Assembly (NCBI GenBank): GCA_964489135.1
Contig: CAZAXK010000005.1
Location: 1 to 39,981 of the forward strand
Origin: JBBTQZ01 sp964489135
GTDB lineage: Bacteria > Patescibacteriota > Minisyncoccia > Phycocordibacterales > WO2-35-19
Reading direction: 5' to 3'
DNA: 39,981 nt
Within the stretch, counting starts at the first letter, position 1; each line of letters opens with the position of its first letter. Under the pieces are notes generated by a model that saw only the letters and a program-made list of their open reading frames with translations, was not told the origin of the DNA and ran no database searches. The position numbers and the translations under genes were made by a program. Positions 14,719 to 23,082 of this stretch are shown here, piece after piece.

Positions 14719-17700
14719 TTAGTTTTGTTCGGCTTCCTCGATTATTATTTCTCCTTCAGGAATATCCATTCTCTGCTTAGTAGCAGGCATCGCTATAACC
14801 GGAGAGGATTCCTGCTTTGAAGCAAGACCGGCAGCAGCTAGAGCAGCGGCCACAGCACTTGCTTGCTTGCGCTTGCAAATTGCCGAGAAGATAAGAGACA
14901 TGATCGCGAGCAAGATGAGGAACAAGAGACCGAGTACAATCGCCGTATCCTGAGGAGAGCTGAAGAGAGTAACAGCGGCGTTTCTCAAGAGCGAAGAATT
15001 GTCGTCGTTCTTTGACCCATTAGTATCCCCCGATTTTAGATCAACCACAATCTGCGATAGAAGCCCACCAGTCGAGGAAGCAATGCTCGAAGCAGTGCTG
15101 GTTCCAACGGCGACCCGGCCAGAAGAATTACCCCCATTTGCTCTTCCTACCGAAGACCCAAAGTCCATACCATCAACAGGTACTCCTTGTGACTTGAGAG
15201 TCTGGAGCAATGTGCGAAACGCATCTATCTCGGATTGCTCTGAAGCAGTGACCGGGAAGAGCGCATTGCAATATATTTCGTTAACTTTCTTCTTGGTCAA
15301 AATATAGACGAATCCAGTAGGAGCTGTGTGACCCCATGGTTCCAATATATCGCTGAAATATTTGTTCTGGAATCTAGAGACTGCATCGAAAGTAGCTTGA
15401 TCGAAGTTGGTTGTATAAGACAGATTTTCTTTCTCAAAGACATTTAGGAATGTTTTGAGCTTGAGCATTTCGGTCGGATCATTGTTCCAGCCCATCTTGA
15501 GGTGATCACGCAGGTAGAAGCAAGTAGAAGCTCCGAGTATTTCGCCGACCGGATGTCGACGTCCACCTATTGAAGACCCACCACCACCGCCGCCGCCACC
15601 GCCACCAGTGTTAACCGTGACAGTAGTTGTGGCAGAAACTGTTCCGTAGTTGCCAGTACATGAGATTGAATAATCTGTAGTTGCACTTGGAGATACTGCT
15701 TGCGAGCCGCTTGTAGATGTCGCGCTTGTCCACGCTGCACTACAGCTAGTGACGTTTGCGGATGACCAAGAGAGTGTACTTGATTGTCCTTTATCAATTG
15801 TTGAAGGATTCGCAGTAAGAGTCACGCTCGGAGTCGGGTTTACATTTGGAGTAGTGACCGTGATTGTAGTCGTAGCTGTCGCACTTCCATTTGAACCAGT
15901 ACATGTGATCGCGTACGCGGTCGTAGTAGCAGGAGCAACGATCATGTTTCCACTTGTACTTGTCGCACTTGTCCATGCCGCGCTACAAGAAGTGGTATTA
16001 TTTGAAGCCCATGTAAGGGTTGAGGTAGCACCAGGATTAATAGTTGAAGGATTTGCGTTTAGAGTAACAGTTGGAGTAGGAGGCACTACTACTGGCTTTA
16101 CAATAACTGTTCGAGTAGTAGAGGCACTTAGTCCACCTGAGTCAGTGACAGTGTAAGTAAGAGTGTAAGAGCCAGTTGTTGAAGCATTCACTGTTCCCTG
16201 CTTTACAATTGCAGATGTAAGGTTGCCGTCTTCTGCATCGTTTGCAGTAGCACCAGGATCTATGAATGGAGTATTCACCGTCATCTCAAAAGGATTTGCG
16301 CCAGTTAGAAGTATCGTTGGAGGAGTGTTTGTAGCACGGCCCACGCACTTTACGCTCACTGCATCTATGAGCATTCCTGCACCAATCGAAGTTGCTCGAG
16401 CATCAGTGAGTCCTACGAAGGACGCAGATGAAGTTGCAACAAAAGTATATTCTGCAGTTTTCCAGTTTGTAGTTGTGGCGTTTGAGCCGTCAGCGGTAAG
16501 AGTAGACAAGTTAACTCCGTTTACGCTAACAATTGTCCTGTTTTCAGCCACACCAAGATAAGGCCTTGCGGAATAAGCCAATTTAAGTTTGTAAGTATAT
16601 CCTGGAGTTGTAGAAGCTCCGTTAAGGACAGTGAGAGCGCTAGTGCCATCAATTTCTGTCCATTGCGATCCTTCGTAAGAAGTCCAGCCGTTTAAGCCAT
16701 TTCTCTGCATTTCAAATGCATATGCATTTACGCTTGGTTGCCATGAAAGACCTGGAGTGGTCCAAGGAAGCAGTGCCCATTTTTCTGTATTTGAAGCAAT
16801 GCTTGGAGTTTCAAAACCTCCGTTTGCAAGTAATTCCTGGCTCGCATCGCAGATAGGAGGAACCGGGTTTGAGGTTACTGTTACCGTGGTTGTAGCGGTC
16901 GCGCTACCCCCATTTCCAGTACAAGTGATCGCATACTGAGTAGTTGTAGCTGGATAAAGGACAAAACTTCCAGAAGTGCTTGTCGCATTTGTCCATAATG
17001 CGGAGCATGCGGTTGTATTAGTCGAAGACCATGTGAGAGTTGTCGATGCACCATTTTGTATTGTGCTTGGATTGGCGTTCAAAGTAACAGTTGGAGTTGG
17101 GCTCTGTGGAGGGTTGCAACCATTTACCGTCATCTTTACGACAAGGTCATTGAAATCACGGTCGCTTGAACCGAAATCGATATCTTCGAAAGCCAGTAAG
17201 TAAACGTTTGAATCAAGCTCATAAACCACCACCTGATCGGTCAGGTTTTGGTTTTGGTTATTTTCTGAGCTGAACTTACTTCCGTCCGAGCCAAAGATCG
17301 CGAAAGCAAGGTTGGCATTTGCTCCTATAGTCGTAGAAGTCGAAGCGCCTACGCCTAACACGCTAGTACTTGCAAAACCGGCATAATTTTTGTCTTTAAA
17401 CAAAGGCACAAAACTATTAAGATTACCGACGTTGTGATAACCAAAGGTATGAGCCAAATCAGCTACCGGTTTTGAACCGCCGATAATTTCAAAAGTTACA
17501 CTTACAGGATTAGTACCAGCTTGCCATGCCTGATACTGCTTTTGGTCGTTTATTACATTCTTCTGTATACCGTTCTCATTAAATATATCTTGCAATGTTA
17601 TATCGTCATTACCCTTCACAACTGGGTCAACCTGAGTATCACCCAAATAATTAGGCAAGAAACAAGAATGAGCAATTATTTTAGGGTTTACATTTACAAC

Positions 17701-18699
17701 ACGATTAACCGAAACAGTCGAACCCTTGGAATCCGACACAGTGTAAGTAAGAGTATATGAGCCAATTATGGAGGTATTAACGGAACCTGTTTTTATGATT
17801 GCCGAAGTTAGGTCACCATCCTCCATGTCGGTTGAAGTTGCTCCAGGATCTACAAACGAAGTGTCGACAACGACATTCATTGGATTATCGCCAAGTAAAG
17901 TCAGCACAGGAGGAGTATTGACTGGTTGCTGCGGGTTGCCCCCTTCATCCTTCACACACTTTACGCTTACACTATCAAGAAAGCTCCCGATTGAATCGGC
18001 AGTGCCTACATACTCAAAAGCGAGCGTGGTCTGGCTTGAAGTCGCTATTACATCGTAAGAATGATTTGTCCAGACAGTAGTTGTAGTTGATGTAACGTTT
18101 GAGGTCACGGTTGTAATAGGAGCGCCACTCTGTCCAAACCAAACAGCCGTCTTGTTGTCATCAGCATTAGTAGAATTTGGTCTAGCCGCATGAGCAAAAG
18201 AAATTTTGTATTTCTGATTTGGCACCGTGGTCAGCACTTGCGAAATTTTGGTAGCCGAAGGTTCAAGACCGCCAGTCCCTGTTGGTCCATCCCAATCAGA
18301 ATCAAGCTCCACGTATTGAGAACCGGTGTTTGCTGACCAACCCGCAACGATGCCAGTCTTATGAAATTCAAGCTTGGCTTCACCACGGGTTCGAGATTCA
18401 AAAGAAGTTTGAGTAGATACCCACTCAACATTCCACCCTAAAGAGTTCAAGGTTGATGTGCCAAAGACATCCCAATTATCAGCGTGAGTCACAGCTGGAG
18501 ATTCAAAGTCTCCATCTTGAACCAATTCGACATTCGGATCGCAAACCGGTGCGGCAACCAATGTCTGAGCCTGAGTCTGGGCATCAGTCTGTTGCGTATC
18601 CTGAGCAGAAGAACCCTCTTCGGCAAATACCGACAAAGGAGAAAACGCAAATGAAATTGCGAGAAGAATTACAGCCGAATTTTTTATTGTTTTTTTCAT
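14719..18699 (-). CDS. Giant modular surface protein (DUF642-like, Ig-like, DUF4114-like and PG-binding-like modules)
   Basis: The 1326-residue protein has a signal peptide ending near ...PLSVFA. Visible modules in order are listed by residue. A DUF642/galactose-binding-like domain covers about 52-250 (DGDFESP). A DUF5011-like Ig domain covers about 257-337 (DPGATSTDMEDGDLTSA). A DUF4114-like region ends near 520 (FGSSDRDFNDLVVKM). An Ig repeat VTLNANPSTI is at about 531-610. A second DUF642-like domain (about 616-788) and a second DUF5011-like domain (about 793-870) follow, then two more Ig repeats (about 871-1031). Next come a Gly10 tract and RRHPVGEILGAST (EILGA at 1053-1057). The C-terminus has a peptidoglycan-binding-like helical domain (about 1060-1150), a Ser-rich spacer and a membrane helix near 1260-1285, followed by a charged tail. 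It is probably an adhesin or cell-wall layer protein. Ligands are unknown. Confidence 0.85.
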   Translation of the reverse strand: MKKTIKNSAVILLAISFAFSPLSVFAEEGSSAQDTQQTDAQTQAQTLVAAPVCDPNVELVQDGDFESPAVTHADNWDVFGTSTLNSLGWNVEWVSTQTSFESRTRGEAKLEFHKTGIVAGWSANTGSQYVELDSDWDGPTGTGGLEPSATKISQVLTTVPNQKYKISFAHAARPNSTNADDNKTAVWFGQSGAPITTVTSNVTSTTTTVWTNHSYDVIATSSQTTLAFEYVGTADSIGSFLDSVSVKCVKDEGGNPQQPVNTPPVLTLLGDNPMNVVVDTSFVDPGATSTDMEDGDLTSAIIKTGSVNTSIIGSYTLTYTVSDSKGSTVSVNRVVNVNPKIIAHSCFLPNYLGDTQVDPVVKGNDDITLQDIFNENGIQKNVINDQKQYQAWQAGTNPVSVTFEIIGGSKPVADLAHTFGYHNVGNLNSFVPLFKDKNYAGFASTSVLGVGASTSTTIGANANLAFAIFGSDGSKFSSENNQNQNLTDQVVVYELDSNVYLLAFEDIDFGSSDRDFNDLVVKMTVNGCNPPQSPTPTVTLNANPSTIQNGASTTLTWSSTNTTACSALWTNATSTSGSFVLYPATTTQYAITCTGNGGSATATTTVTVTSNPVPPICDASQELLANGGFETPSIASNTEKWALLPWTTPGLSWQPSVNAYAFEMQRNGLNGWTSYEGSQWTEIDGTSALTVLNGASTTPGYTYKLKLAYSARPYLGVAENRTIVSVNGVNLSTLTADGSNATTTNWKTAEYTFVATSSASFVGLTDARATSIGAGMLIDAVSVKCVGRATNTPPTILLTGANPFEMTVNTPFIDPGATANDAEDGNLTSAIVKQGTVNASTTGSYTLTYTVTDSGGLSASTTRTVIVKPVVVPPTPTVTLNANPSTINPGATSTLTWASNNTTSCSAAWTSATSTSGNMIVAPATTTAYAITCTGSNGSATATTTITVTTPNVNPTPSVTLTANPSTIDKGQSSTLSWSSANVTSCSAAWTSATSTSGSQAVSPSATTDYSISCTGNYGTVSATTTVTVNTGGGGGGGGGGSSIGGRRHPVGEILGASTCFYLRDHLKMGWNNDPTEMLKLKTFLNVFEKENLSYTTNFDQATFDAVSRFQNKYFSDILEPWGHTAPTGFVYILTKKKVNEIYCNALFPVTASEQSEIDAFRTLLQTLKSQGVPVDGMDFGSSVGRANGGNSSGRVAVGTSTASSIASSTGGLLSQIVVDLKSGDTNGSKNDDNSSLLRNAAVTLFSSPQDTAIVLGLLFLILLAIMSLIFSAICKRKQASAVAAALAAAGLASKQESSPVIAMPATKQRMDIPEGEIIIEEAEQN

Positions 18700-18777
18700 A
18701 ACGATGACACTTATAAATGTTTATAAAGTTATTGTTTTTATTTGCTAAAATAAATCTTTACGAATCGAATGCTTTGT

Positions 18778-18806
18778 ATACTATAATAATAATCTCGTTT
18801 TGTAAA
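18778..18806 (-). promoter_or_regulatory. Candidate promoter of the surface-protein gene
   Basis: Minus strand TTTACA (18806-18801), 17 nt, TAGTAT (18783-18778). The leader would be about 70 nt. A second TATAAG box (18715-18710) ends 10 nt before the ATG and is an alternative. Confidence 0.4.
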
Positions 18807-18887
18807 GGGTACGAGAAAAAGAGCAACTTCCTATCAACCTTTATTTATAGCCATATTTCAGAAAAAAGCGAGTTTTCATCTTTTTTT

Positions 18888-18922
18888 GTCTTTTATAAAA
18901 GACGTAACGTCTTTTATAAGAC
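18888..18922. promoter_or_regulatory. Tandem palindromic operator-like sites
   Basis: GTCTTTTATAAAAGAC (18888-18903) is a perfect 16-bp palindrome. After GTAAC it is repeated as GTCTTTTATAAGAC (18909-18922), and a half-site TATAAAAGAC lies at 18952-18961. Repeated dyads of this size are typical of dimeric repressor sites. The regulator is unknown. Confidence 0.5.
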
Positions 18923-19091
18923 AAGAAATTCCGTATAAATATGGTGTAATCTATAAAAGACAACTGCTCTCCGCTTAATCCCAAAAATCTGTCCTTTACT
19001 CCCCCCACCCAACCACACATTCCTCCTACTGAGAACGGCTAATATATGAAGAAATTGGAAAATCGGACCTTTTAATATAAGATATTGATGT

Positions 19092-21251
19092 ATGAACGAG
19101 GAATTAAAGAAGCCCTACAACCCCGCCACAACCGAAGATCTCATCTATAAGGAATGGGATAATGGGGGTTACTTCAATCCAGATAAGTGTGTAGAGATGG
19201 GCTTTACGGAACCACAAGCGGAAACGTTTTCTATCGTCCTACCCCCACCCAACGCGACCGACAAACTTCACGTGGGCTCCGCCCTTATGCTCGCTATTGA
19301 GGACATCATGGTTCGATTTAACAGAATGCTCGGCAAGAAGACTCTCTGGCTCCCCGGCACCGATCACGCTGCCCTAGCAACACACAGCAAGGTTGAAAAG
19401 ATTCTTTACAAAGAGGAGGGCAAAACTCGACACGAACTTGGTCGGGAAAATTTTGCAAAAAAAGTTGAAGAGTTTGTCGAGATCAATCGCGGACTAATGA
19501 AGAGCCAAATGCCGAAGCTCGGTGCCTCGCTCGATTGGTCGCGAGAGGCCTACACCTTGGATGCGAAACGATCGCAAGCAGTGATCGCTGCATTTAAGCA
19601 AATGTATGAGGAAGGGCTGATCTATCGTGGCTATAGAGTGGTAAATTGGGACCCCAAGGGACAAACCACCGTTTCTGATGAAGAAGTTGAGCACACTGCC
19701 GAGAAGAGTACTCTTTACACCTTCAAATACAGCAAAGACTTCCCCATCGCGATCTCAACAACCAGACCAGAAACCAAAGTCGGTGACAGCGCGGTTGCCG
19801 TCCACCCGGATGACGAGCGCTATAAAAAATACGTCGGACAGGTATTTGAGGTACCATTCGCTGACACCAAGCTCACCCTCAAGGTGATTGCTGACCCTGC
19901 CGTAGACCCTGGATTCGGTACCGGAGCACTCGGTGTAACTCCAGCCCACAGCTTAACAGACTTCGAAATGAGTCAGCGACATAATTTGGAAATTGTTCCA
20001 GTTATCAATGAGTACGCCAAAATGACCGAAGCGGCCGGACCACTCCTCGTGGGCAAAAAGACCAAAGAGGCACGGGCCATTATCGTAGAATGGCTGAGGA
20101 ATTCGGGGCTCCTGCAAAAGGAAGAAGAAGTTGATATGAACCTTTCTGTTTCTGAAAGAACCGGCGGAGTGATCGAGCCCCTACCCAAACTTCAGTGGTT
20201 TGTCGATGTGCATAAACCTATAGCCAAAAGAGGCAACAAGTCTCTCAAAGAATTGATGCGCGAGGCGGTAGAAATAGACCATATCCAGATCCTACCCGAA
20301 CAGTTTGAGCGGGTGTATCTGCATTGGGTCGGTAATCTGCGAGATTGGTGCATTTCGCGACAAATCTGGTACGGACACCGAATTCCCGTCTGGTACAAAG
20401 GTGAGGGTATTTTTATCGGAGAAAAACCAGACGGTGAAGGTTGGGAGCAAGATCCAGACACTTTGGACACTTGGTTCTCCTCCGCACTCTGGACCTTTAC
20501 GACTTTGGGCTGGCCAGAACAAACTGATGATCTCAAAACTTATCACCCGACCACGGTCCTAGAAACTGGCTACGATATACTACCCTTCTGGGTTGTGCGG
20601 ATGATACTTATGTCCAAGTTCCTGCTCGGGGAAATACCTTTCAAAACAGTCTACCTGCATGGATTGGTGCGAGATGAAAAGGGTAGAAAGATCAGCAAAT
20701 CTCTCGGTAACAACATTGACCCAGTCGATCTCATAAATAAATTTGGGGCTGACGCTCTGCGTATGGCCCTGATCATAGGTGTCGGCCCCGGTAGAGATAG
20801 CAAGCTTGGCGAGGACAAGATAAAGGCCTATAAGCATTTTGCTAATAAGATTTGGAATGCTTCACGCTTTGTGACAGAGCAGACGGATAATCATGCAATA
20901 TTAAGCCCTGACCAATTGACCGAAGCAGACAAACAAGTTATTTCTGAGTTTGATTCCTTAGTAGCCGATCTCACTCTCGATATGGAGAATTATCGCTTTT
21001 ATCTAGCCGGAGAAAAGGCCTACCATTATTTCTGGCACACCTTCGCCGACAAGATCATCGAGGACTGCAAGACCCGCATCAAAAACGGCGAGGAGACAGA
21101 CTCGGCTCGTTCGCTCCTCTTTATTTTGCTCGAAAACCAGCTGAAAATCCTTCACCCGTTTATGCCGTTTATTACCGAAAAAATATGGGGCATGCTCCCC
21201 AACCGTCGCAACATGCTCATAGTGGAGAAATGGCCAAAAAATTTGTTATAA
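19092..21251 (+). CDS. valS: Valyl-tRNA synthetase (short form)
   Basis: ValRS charges tRNA-Val. The 719-residue protein contains the catalytic core with PPPNATDKLHVGSAL (HVGS at 60-63). It has the WDPKGQTTVSDEEVEH segment, an editing (CP1) domain with STTRPETKVGDSAVAVHP and GTGALGVTPAHSLTDFE, and the KISKS signature (533-537). The fourth residue of the HIGH motif, normally His, is Ser. The protein lacks the C-terminal coiled coil of longer ValRS and ends soon after the anticodon-binding helices, which fits reduced genomes. There is no SD, and the start ATG follows a TATAAG box by 10 nt. PrsW-like and hsp20 genes follow closely. Confidence 0.95.
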   Translation: MNEELKKPYNPATTEDLIYKEWDNGGYFNPDKCVEMGFTEPQAETFSIVLPPPNATDKLHVGSALMLAIEDIMVRFNRMLGKKTLWLPGTDHAALATHSKVEKILYKEEGKTRHELGRENFAKKVEEFVEINRGLMKSQMPKLGASLDWSREAYTLDAKRSQAVIAAFKQMYEEGLIYRGYRVVNWDPKGQTTVSDEEVEHTAEKSTLYTFKYSKDFPIAISTTRPETKVGDSAVAVHPDDERYKKYVGQVFEVPFADTKLTLKVIADPAVDPGFGTGALGVTPAHSLTDFEMSQRHNLEIVPVINEYAKMTEAAGPLLVGKKTKEARAIIVEWLRNSGLLQKEEEVDMNLSVSERTGGVIEPLPKLQWFVDVHKPIAKRGNKSLKELMREAVEIDHIQILPEQFERVYLHWVGNLRDWCISRQIWYGHRIPVWYKGEGIFIGEKPDGEGWEQDPDTLDTWFSSALWTFTTLGWPEQTDDLKTYHPTTVLETGYDILPFWVVRMILMSKFLLGEIPFKTVYLHGLVRDEKGRKISKSLGNNIDPVDLINKFGADALRMALIIGVGPGRDSKLGEDKIKAYKHFANKIWNASRFVTEQTDNHAILSPDQLTEADKQVISEFDSLVADLTLDMENYRFYLAGEKAYHYFWHTFADKIIEDCKTRIKNGEETDSARSLLFILLENQLKILHPFMPFITEKIWGMLPNRRNMLIVEKWPKNLL

Positions 21252-21252
21252 T
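21247..21252 (+). promoter_or_regulatory. -10 box of the PrsW-like gene
   Basis: TATAAT overlaps the valS stop codon and ends 9 nt before the ATG at 21262. The gene may therefore have its own almost leaderless transcript besides read-through from valS. Confidence 0.4.
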
Positions 21253-21261
21253 CTTTAGGAA

Positions 21262-21948
21262 ATGAATACCGGCCTTACCCTTTTTGTCTCTCTTATCGGT
21301 GGAATATTGCCAGTCCTTATTTGGCTCTGGTTTTGGCGCCAAGAAGACCGGCTCCACCCCGAACCGCGACGACAAATAACTTTGGTTTTTCTTTGTGGTA
21401 TGCTCTCTGTTATTTTAGTACTGCCAGTCGAGAGAATTGTATTCTATCTTGCTGGCAACAGTATTACTCCGAGCACCATCGCACTTTGGGCACTCGCCGA
21501 AGAGCTCTTCAAATTTCTCGCTGTCTACCTTGCTGTCTTCAGAAGCCGAGATATGGACGAGCCGATTGATGCAAGTCTCTATATGATCACCGGCGCATTG
21601 GGATTTTCGGCACTAGAAAATACCTTTTTCCTCTGGAACTTGGTCGGTGACGGGCTTTTTATCCAGAGCATCATAACGAGCAATATGCGATTTCTTGGCG
21701 CGACCCTGCTCCACACCGCAAGCTCGGCCACCATCGGCATACTTTACGGACTCGCCTTTTATAAACGGGTTGGAATTAAAAAAGCCATGCTTGTGCTCGG
21801 ACTTATTACCGCGGTCGCGTTGCATACAATTTTCAACTTGCTTATAATTAGTGCAGGAGAAGATATATTTTTCGTATTTGCAGGTATTTGGTTTATAGTC
21901 ACCTTCCTCATAGTGGCGATGGAAAAGGTTAAAAAAGTCCACTCATAA
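21262..21948 (+). CDS. PrsW-like intramembrane metalloprotease
   Basis: A 228-residue polytopic membrane protein with about seven helices. It carries the PrsW family signatures: AEELFKF (EExxK motif, about residues 78-84), DEPIDASLYMITGALGFSALEN (about 98-119) and LHTASSATIGILYG, whose His is a likely metal ligand. PrsW-type proteases cut membrane proteins within the bilayer; in Bacillus the target is an anti-sigma factor. The sigma/anti-sigma pair at 33624-34812 would be a conceivable target, but that is speculation. The gene starts 10 nt after valS, and AGGA sits close before the ATG. Confidence 0.88.
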   Translation: MNTGLTLFVSLIGGILPVLIWLWFWRQEDRLHPEPRRQITLVFLCGMLSVILVLPVERIVFYLAGNSITPSTIALWALAEELFKFLAVYLAVFRSRDMDEPIDASLYMITGALGFSALENTFFLWNLVGDGLFIQSIITSNMRFLGATLLHTASSATIGILYGLAFYKRVGIKKAMLVLGLITAVALHTIFNLLIISAGEDIFFVFAGIWFIVTFLIVAMEKVKKVHS

Positions 21949-21964
21949 TTTTCGACAAAATAAA

Positions 21965-22414
21965 ATGAATAAAAAAAGATCTTTTTTTGAACGGCTGACC
22001 GGCTCCATATCGCTTCCCGATGAAGTCGATATCGAAATCGAGACCAACCCAAAAACAAACAACTGGATTGCCGAAACCCCAGAAGAAGGCGAGCTCTCTG
22101 TCGATGTCTTTCAAAACCAAAATGAAATCGTTATCAAGACTATGGTCGCCGGAGTAAAACCCGAAGACCTCGATGTTGCCATTTCTCGCGATATGGTCAC
22201 CGTCAAAGGCAAGCGCGAGAATGAGCGCACCGTAGCGGACGATGATTATTTTCACCGTGAGCTTTACTGGGGCACCTTTTCTCGAACAGTCGTCCTACCA
22301 CAGGAGATCGATGTAGACGCAGCCGAAGCAATCGAAAAGCACGGCCTCCTCATAATAAAGCTCCCCAAGCTAGACAAAAATCGCCAAACCCGCCTCAAAG
22401 TCCGTGGGAATTAG
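21965..22414 (+). CDS. Small heat-shock protein, Hsp20/alpha-crystallin family
   Basis: The 149-residue protein is an ATP-independent holdase that binds unfolding proteins. The alpha-crystallin domain spans about 55-149. ELSVDVFQNQNEIVIKTMVAG opens it, then come PEDLDVAISRDMVTVKGKRE, the loop region YFHRELYWGTFSRTVVLPQEID (the usual G-x-F-R element) and AIEKHGLLIIKLPK (the usual GxLxxxxP-like element near the end). The N-terminal arm has SFFERLTGSISLPDE. It lacks a long C-terminal IxI tail. It follows the PrsW-like gene by 16 nt and precedes tRNA-Phe on the same strand. Confidence 0.95.
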   Translation: MNKKRSFFERLTGSISLPDEVDIEIETNPKTNNWIAETPEEGELSVDVFQNQNEIVIKTMVAGVKPEDLDVAISRDMVTVKGKRENERTVADDDYFHRELYWGTFSRTVVLPQEIDVDAAEAIEKHGLLIIKLPKLDKNRQTRLKVRGN

Positions 22415-22433
22415 GTTTTTTTCTATTTTTGTG

Positions 22434-22439
22434 TATAAT
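22434..22439 (+). promoter_or_regulatory. -10 box of tRNA-Phe
   Basis: TATAAT ends 12 nt before the tRNA 5' end. The -35 region (TTAGGT, 22411-22416) is weak but at 17 nt spacing. Confidence 0.5.
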
Positions 22440-22451
22440 TTTAACCTGCAA

Positions 22452-22524
22452 GCCGAGGTAGCTCAGTTGGTAGAGCGCTCCCCTGAAGAGGGATAGGTCG
22501 GCGGTTCGAGCCCGCCCCTCGGCA
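22452..22524 (+). tRNA. tRNA-Phe (anticodon GAA)
   Basis: The acceptor GCCGAGG pairs with CCTCGGC, the D arm is GCTCAGTTGGTAGAGC, the anticodon loop CTGAAGA gives GAA, and the T arm is GCGGTTCGAGCCCGC. The discriminator is A524 of this block, and the following CAG is not CCA. Confidence 0.96.
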
Positions 22525-22531
22525 CAGCATT

Positions 22532-22777
22532 TTACCGAAGTAGGTCGCCGAAGTTTCGGAAGTCGCCTTTTATGTTGCCATAGACACCGATGGCCTGATT
22601 GATATATGGATCGATGTAATAGTAAAGACCGATGGCAGCCCCGATAATTAGGACCCAATACACAATTCGGATGGTACGTCCGATCACCATCTGCCTTCGG
22701 ATACTATGGAGCATCTTGTTGTTCTCCTGACTAAGCTCAAGAGTTTTATTGAGAATTGCTCTTTCTTCTTCGTTCAT
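22532..22777 (-). CDS. Small single-helix membrane protein with coiled-coil head
   Basis: This 81-residue protein is not recognised by name. The N-terminal part (MNEEERAILNKTLELSQENNKMLHS) is a charged helix that could form a coiled coil, followed by a basic RRQMVIGRTIR and a membrane helix (about 36-56). It is the last gene of a minus-strand cluster, 10 nt after the glutaredoxin gene, and ends 7 nt from tRNA-Phe. Proteins with this layout are common in this group; no function is known to me. Confidence 0.65.
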   Translation of the reverse strand: MNEEERAILNKTLELSQENNKMLHSIRRQMVIGRTIRIVYWVLIIGAAIGLYYYIDPYINQAIGVYGNIKGDFRNFGDLLR

Positions 22778-22787
22778 AGTTTTGAGA

Positions 22788-23024
22788 TTATTGAATACCC
22801 AAAATGTCCGCGATCCGTTCCCTATCGAAACCCACGATTATATTGTTACCAATTTCTATAACCGGCACCCCCATTTGTCCTGATTTTTGCATCATTTCCT
22901 GCCGTTTTGGAATATTGGTGAGCACATCATAGTCTACAAAAGGAACATTGTTCTCGGAGAAAAAATCCTTGGCCAAGTGGCAGAAGTGGCAAGTTGGGGT
23001 TGAGTATATTGTGACCTGTTGCAT
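22788..23024 (-). CDS. Glutaredoxin-like thiol-disulfide protein
   Basis: A 78-residue glutaredoxin/NrdH fold: strand QVTIYSTPTC, active site CHFC (C12, C15), the cis-Pro loop GVPVIEIG (about 53-60) and the end signature GFDRERIADIL. Such proteins reduce disulfides, often of ribonucleotide reductase. The second residue of the active site is His rather than Pro, which shifts redox behaviour in an unknown way. It is 58 nt downstream of lemA and 10 nt before the small membrane protein. Confidence 0.92.
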   Translation of the reverse strand: MQQVTIYSTPTCHFCHLAKDFFSENNVPFVDYDVLTNIPKRQEMMQKSGQMGVPVIEIGNNIIVGFDRERIADILGIQ

Positions 23025-23082
23025 AGGGGTAAATTAAAAGATTAATGATTGAAAATTAAAAGATTGGGAAAAAGAATAATAA

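Larger units (their letters stand above)
18700..19091. other. AT-rich divergent intergenic region (391 nt)
   Basis: This gap separates the surface-protein gene (minus) from valS (plus). It contains a candidate minus promoter, a TCTCGT...ACGAGA inverted repeat near 18793-18815, and a double palindrome at 18888-18922. A weak valS promoter is also present (TTGGAA at 19055, TATAAG at 19076-19081, 10 nt before the ATG). No convincing gene is seen. Confidence 0.6.

Noticed and set aside
15560..17110. Repeated DNA in the surface-protein gene as a CRISPR or tandem repeat array
   Set aside because: The repeats are diverged Ig-like protein modules of about 78 codons and are unevenly spaced.
19046..19075. 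Nine-codon upstream frame (MKKLENRTF) or T-box before valS
   Set aside because: It has no Val codons, and no T-box core or terminator/antiterminator is visible.
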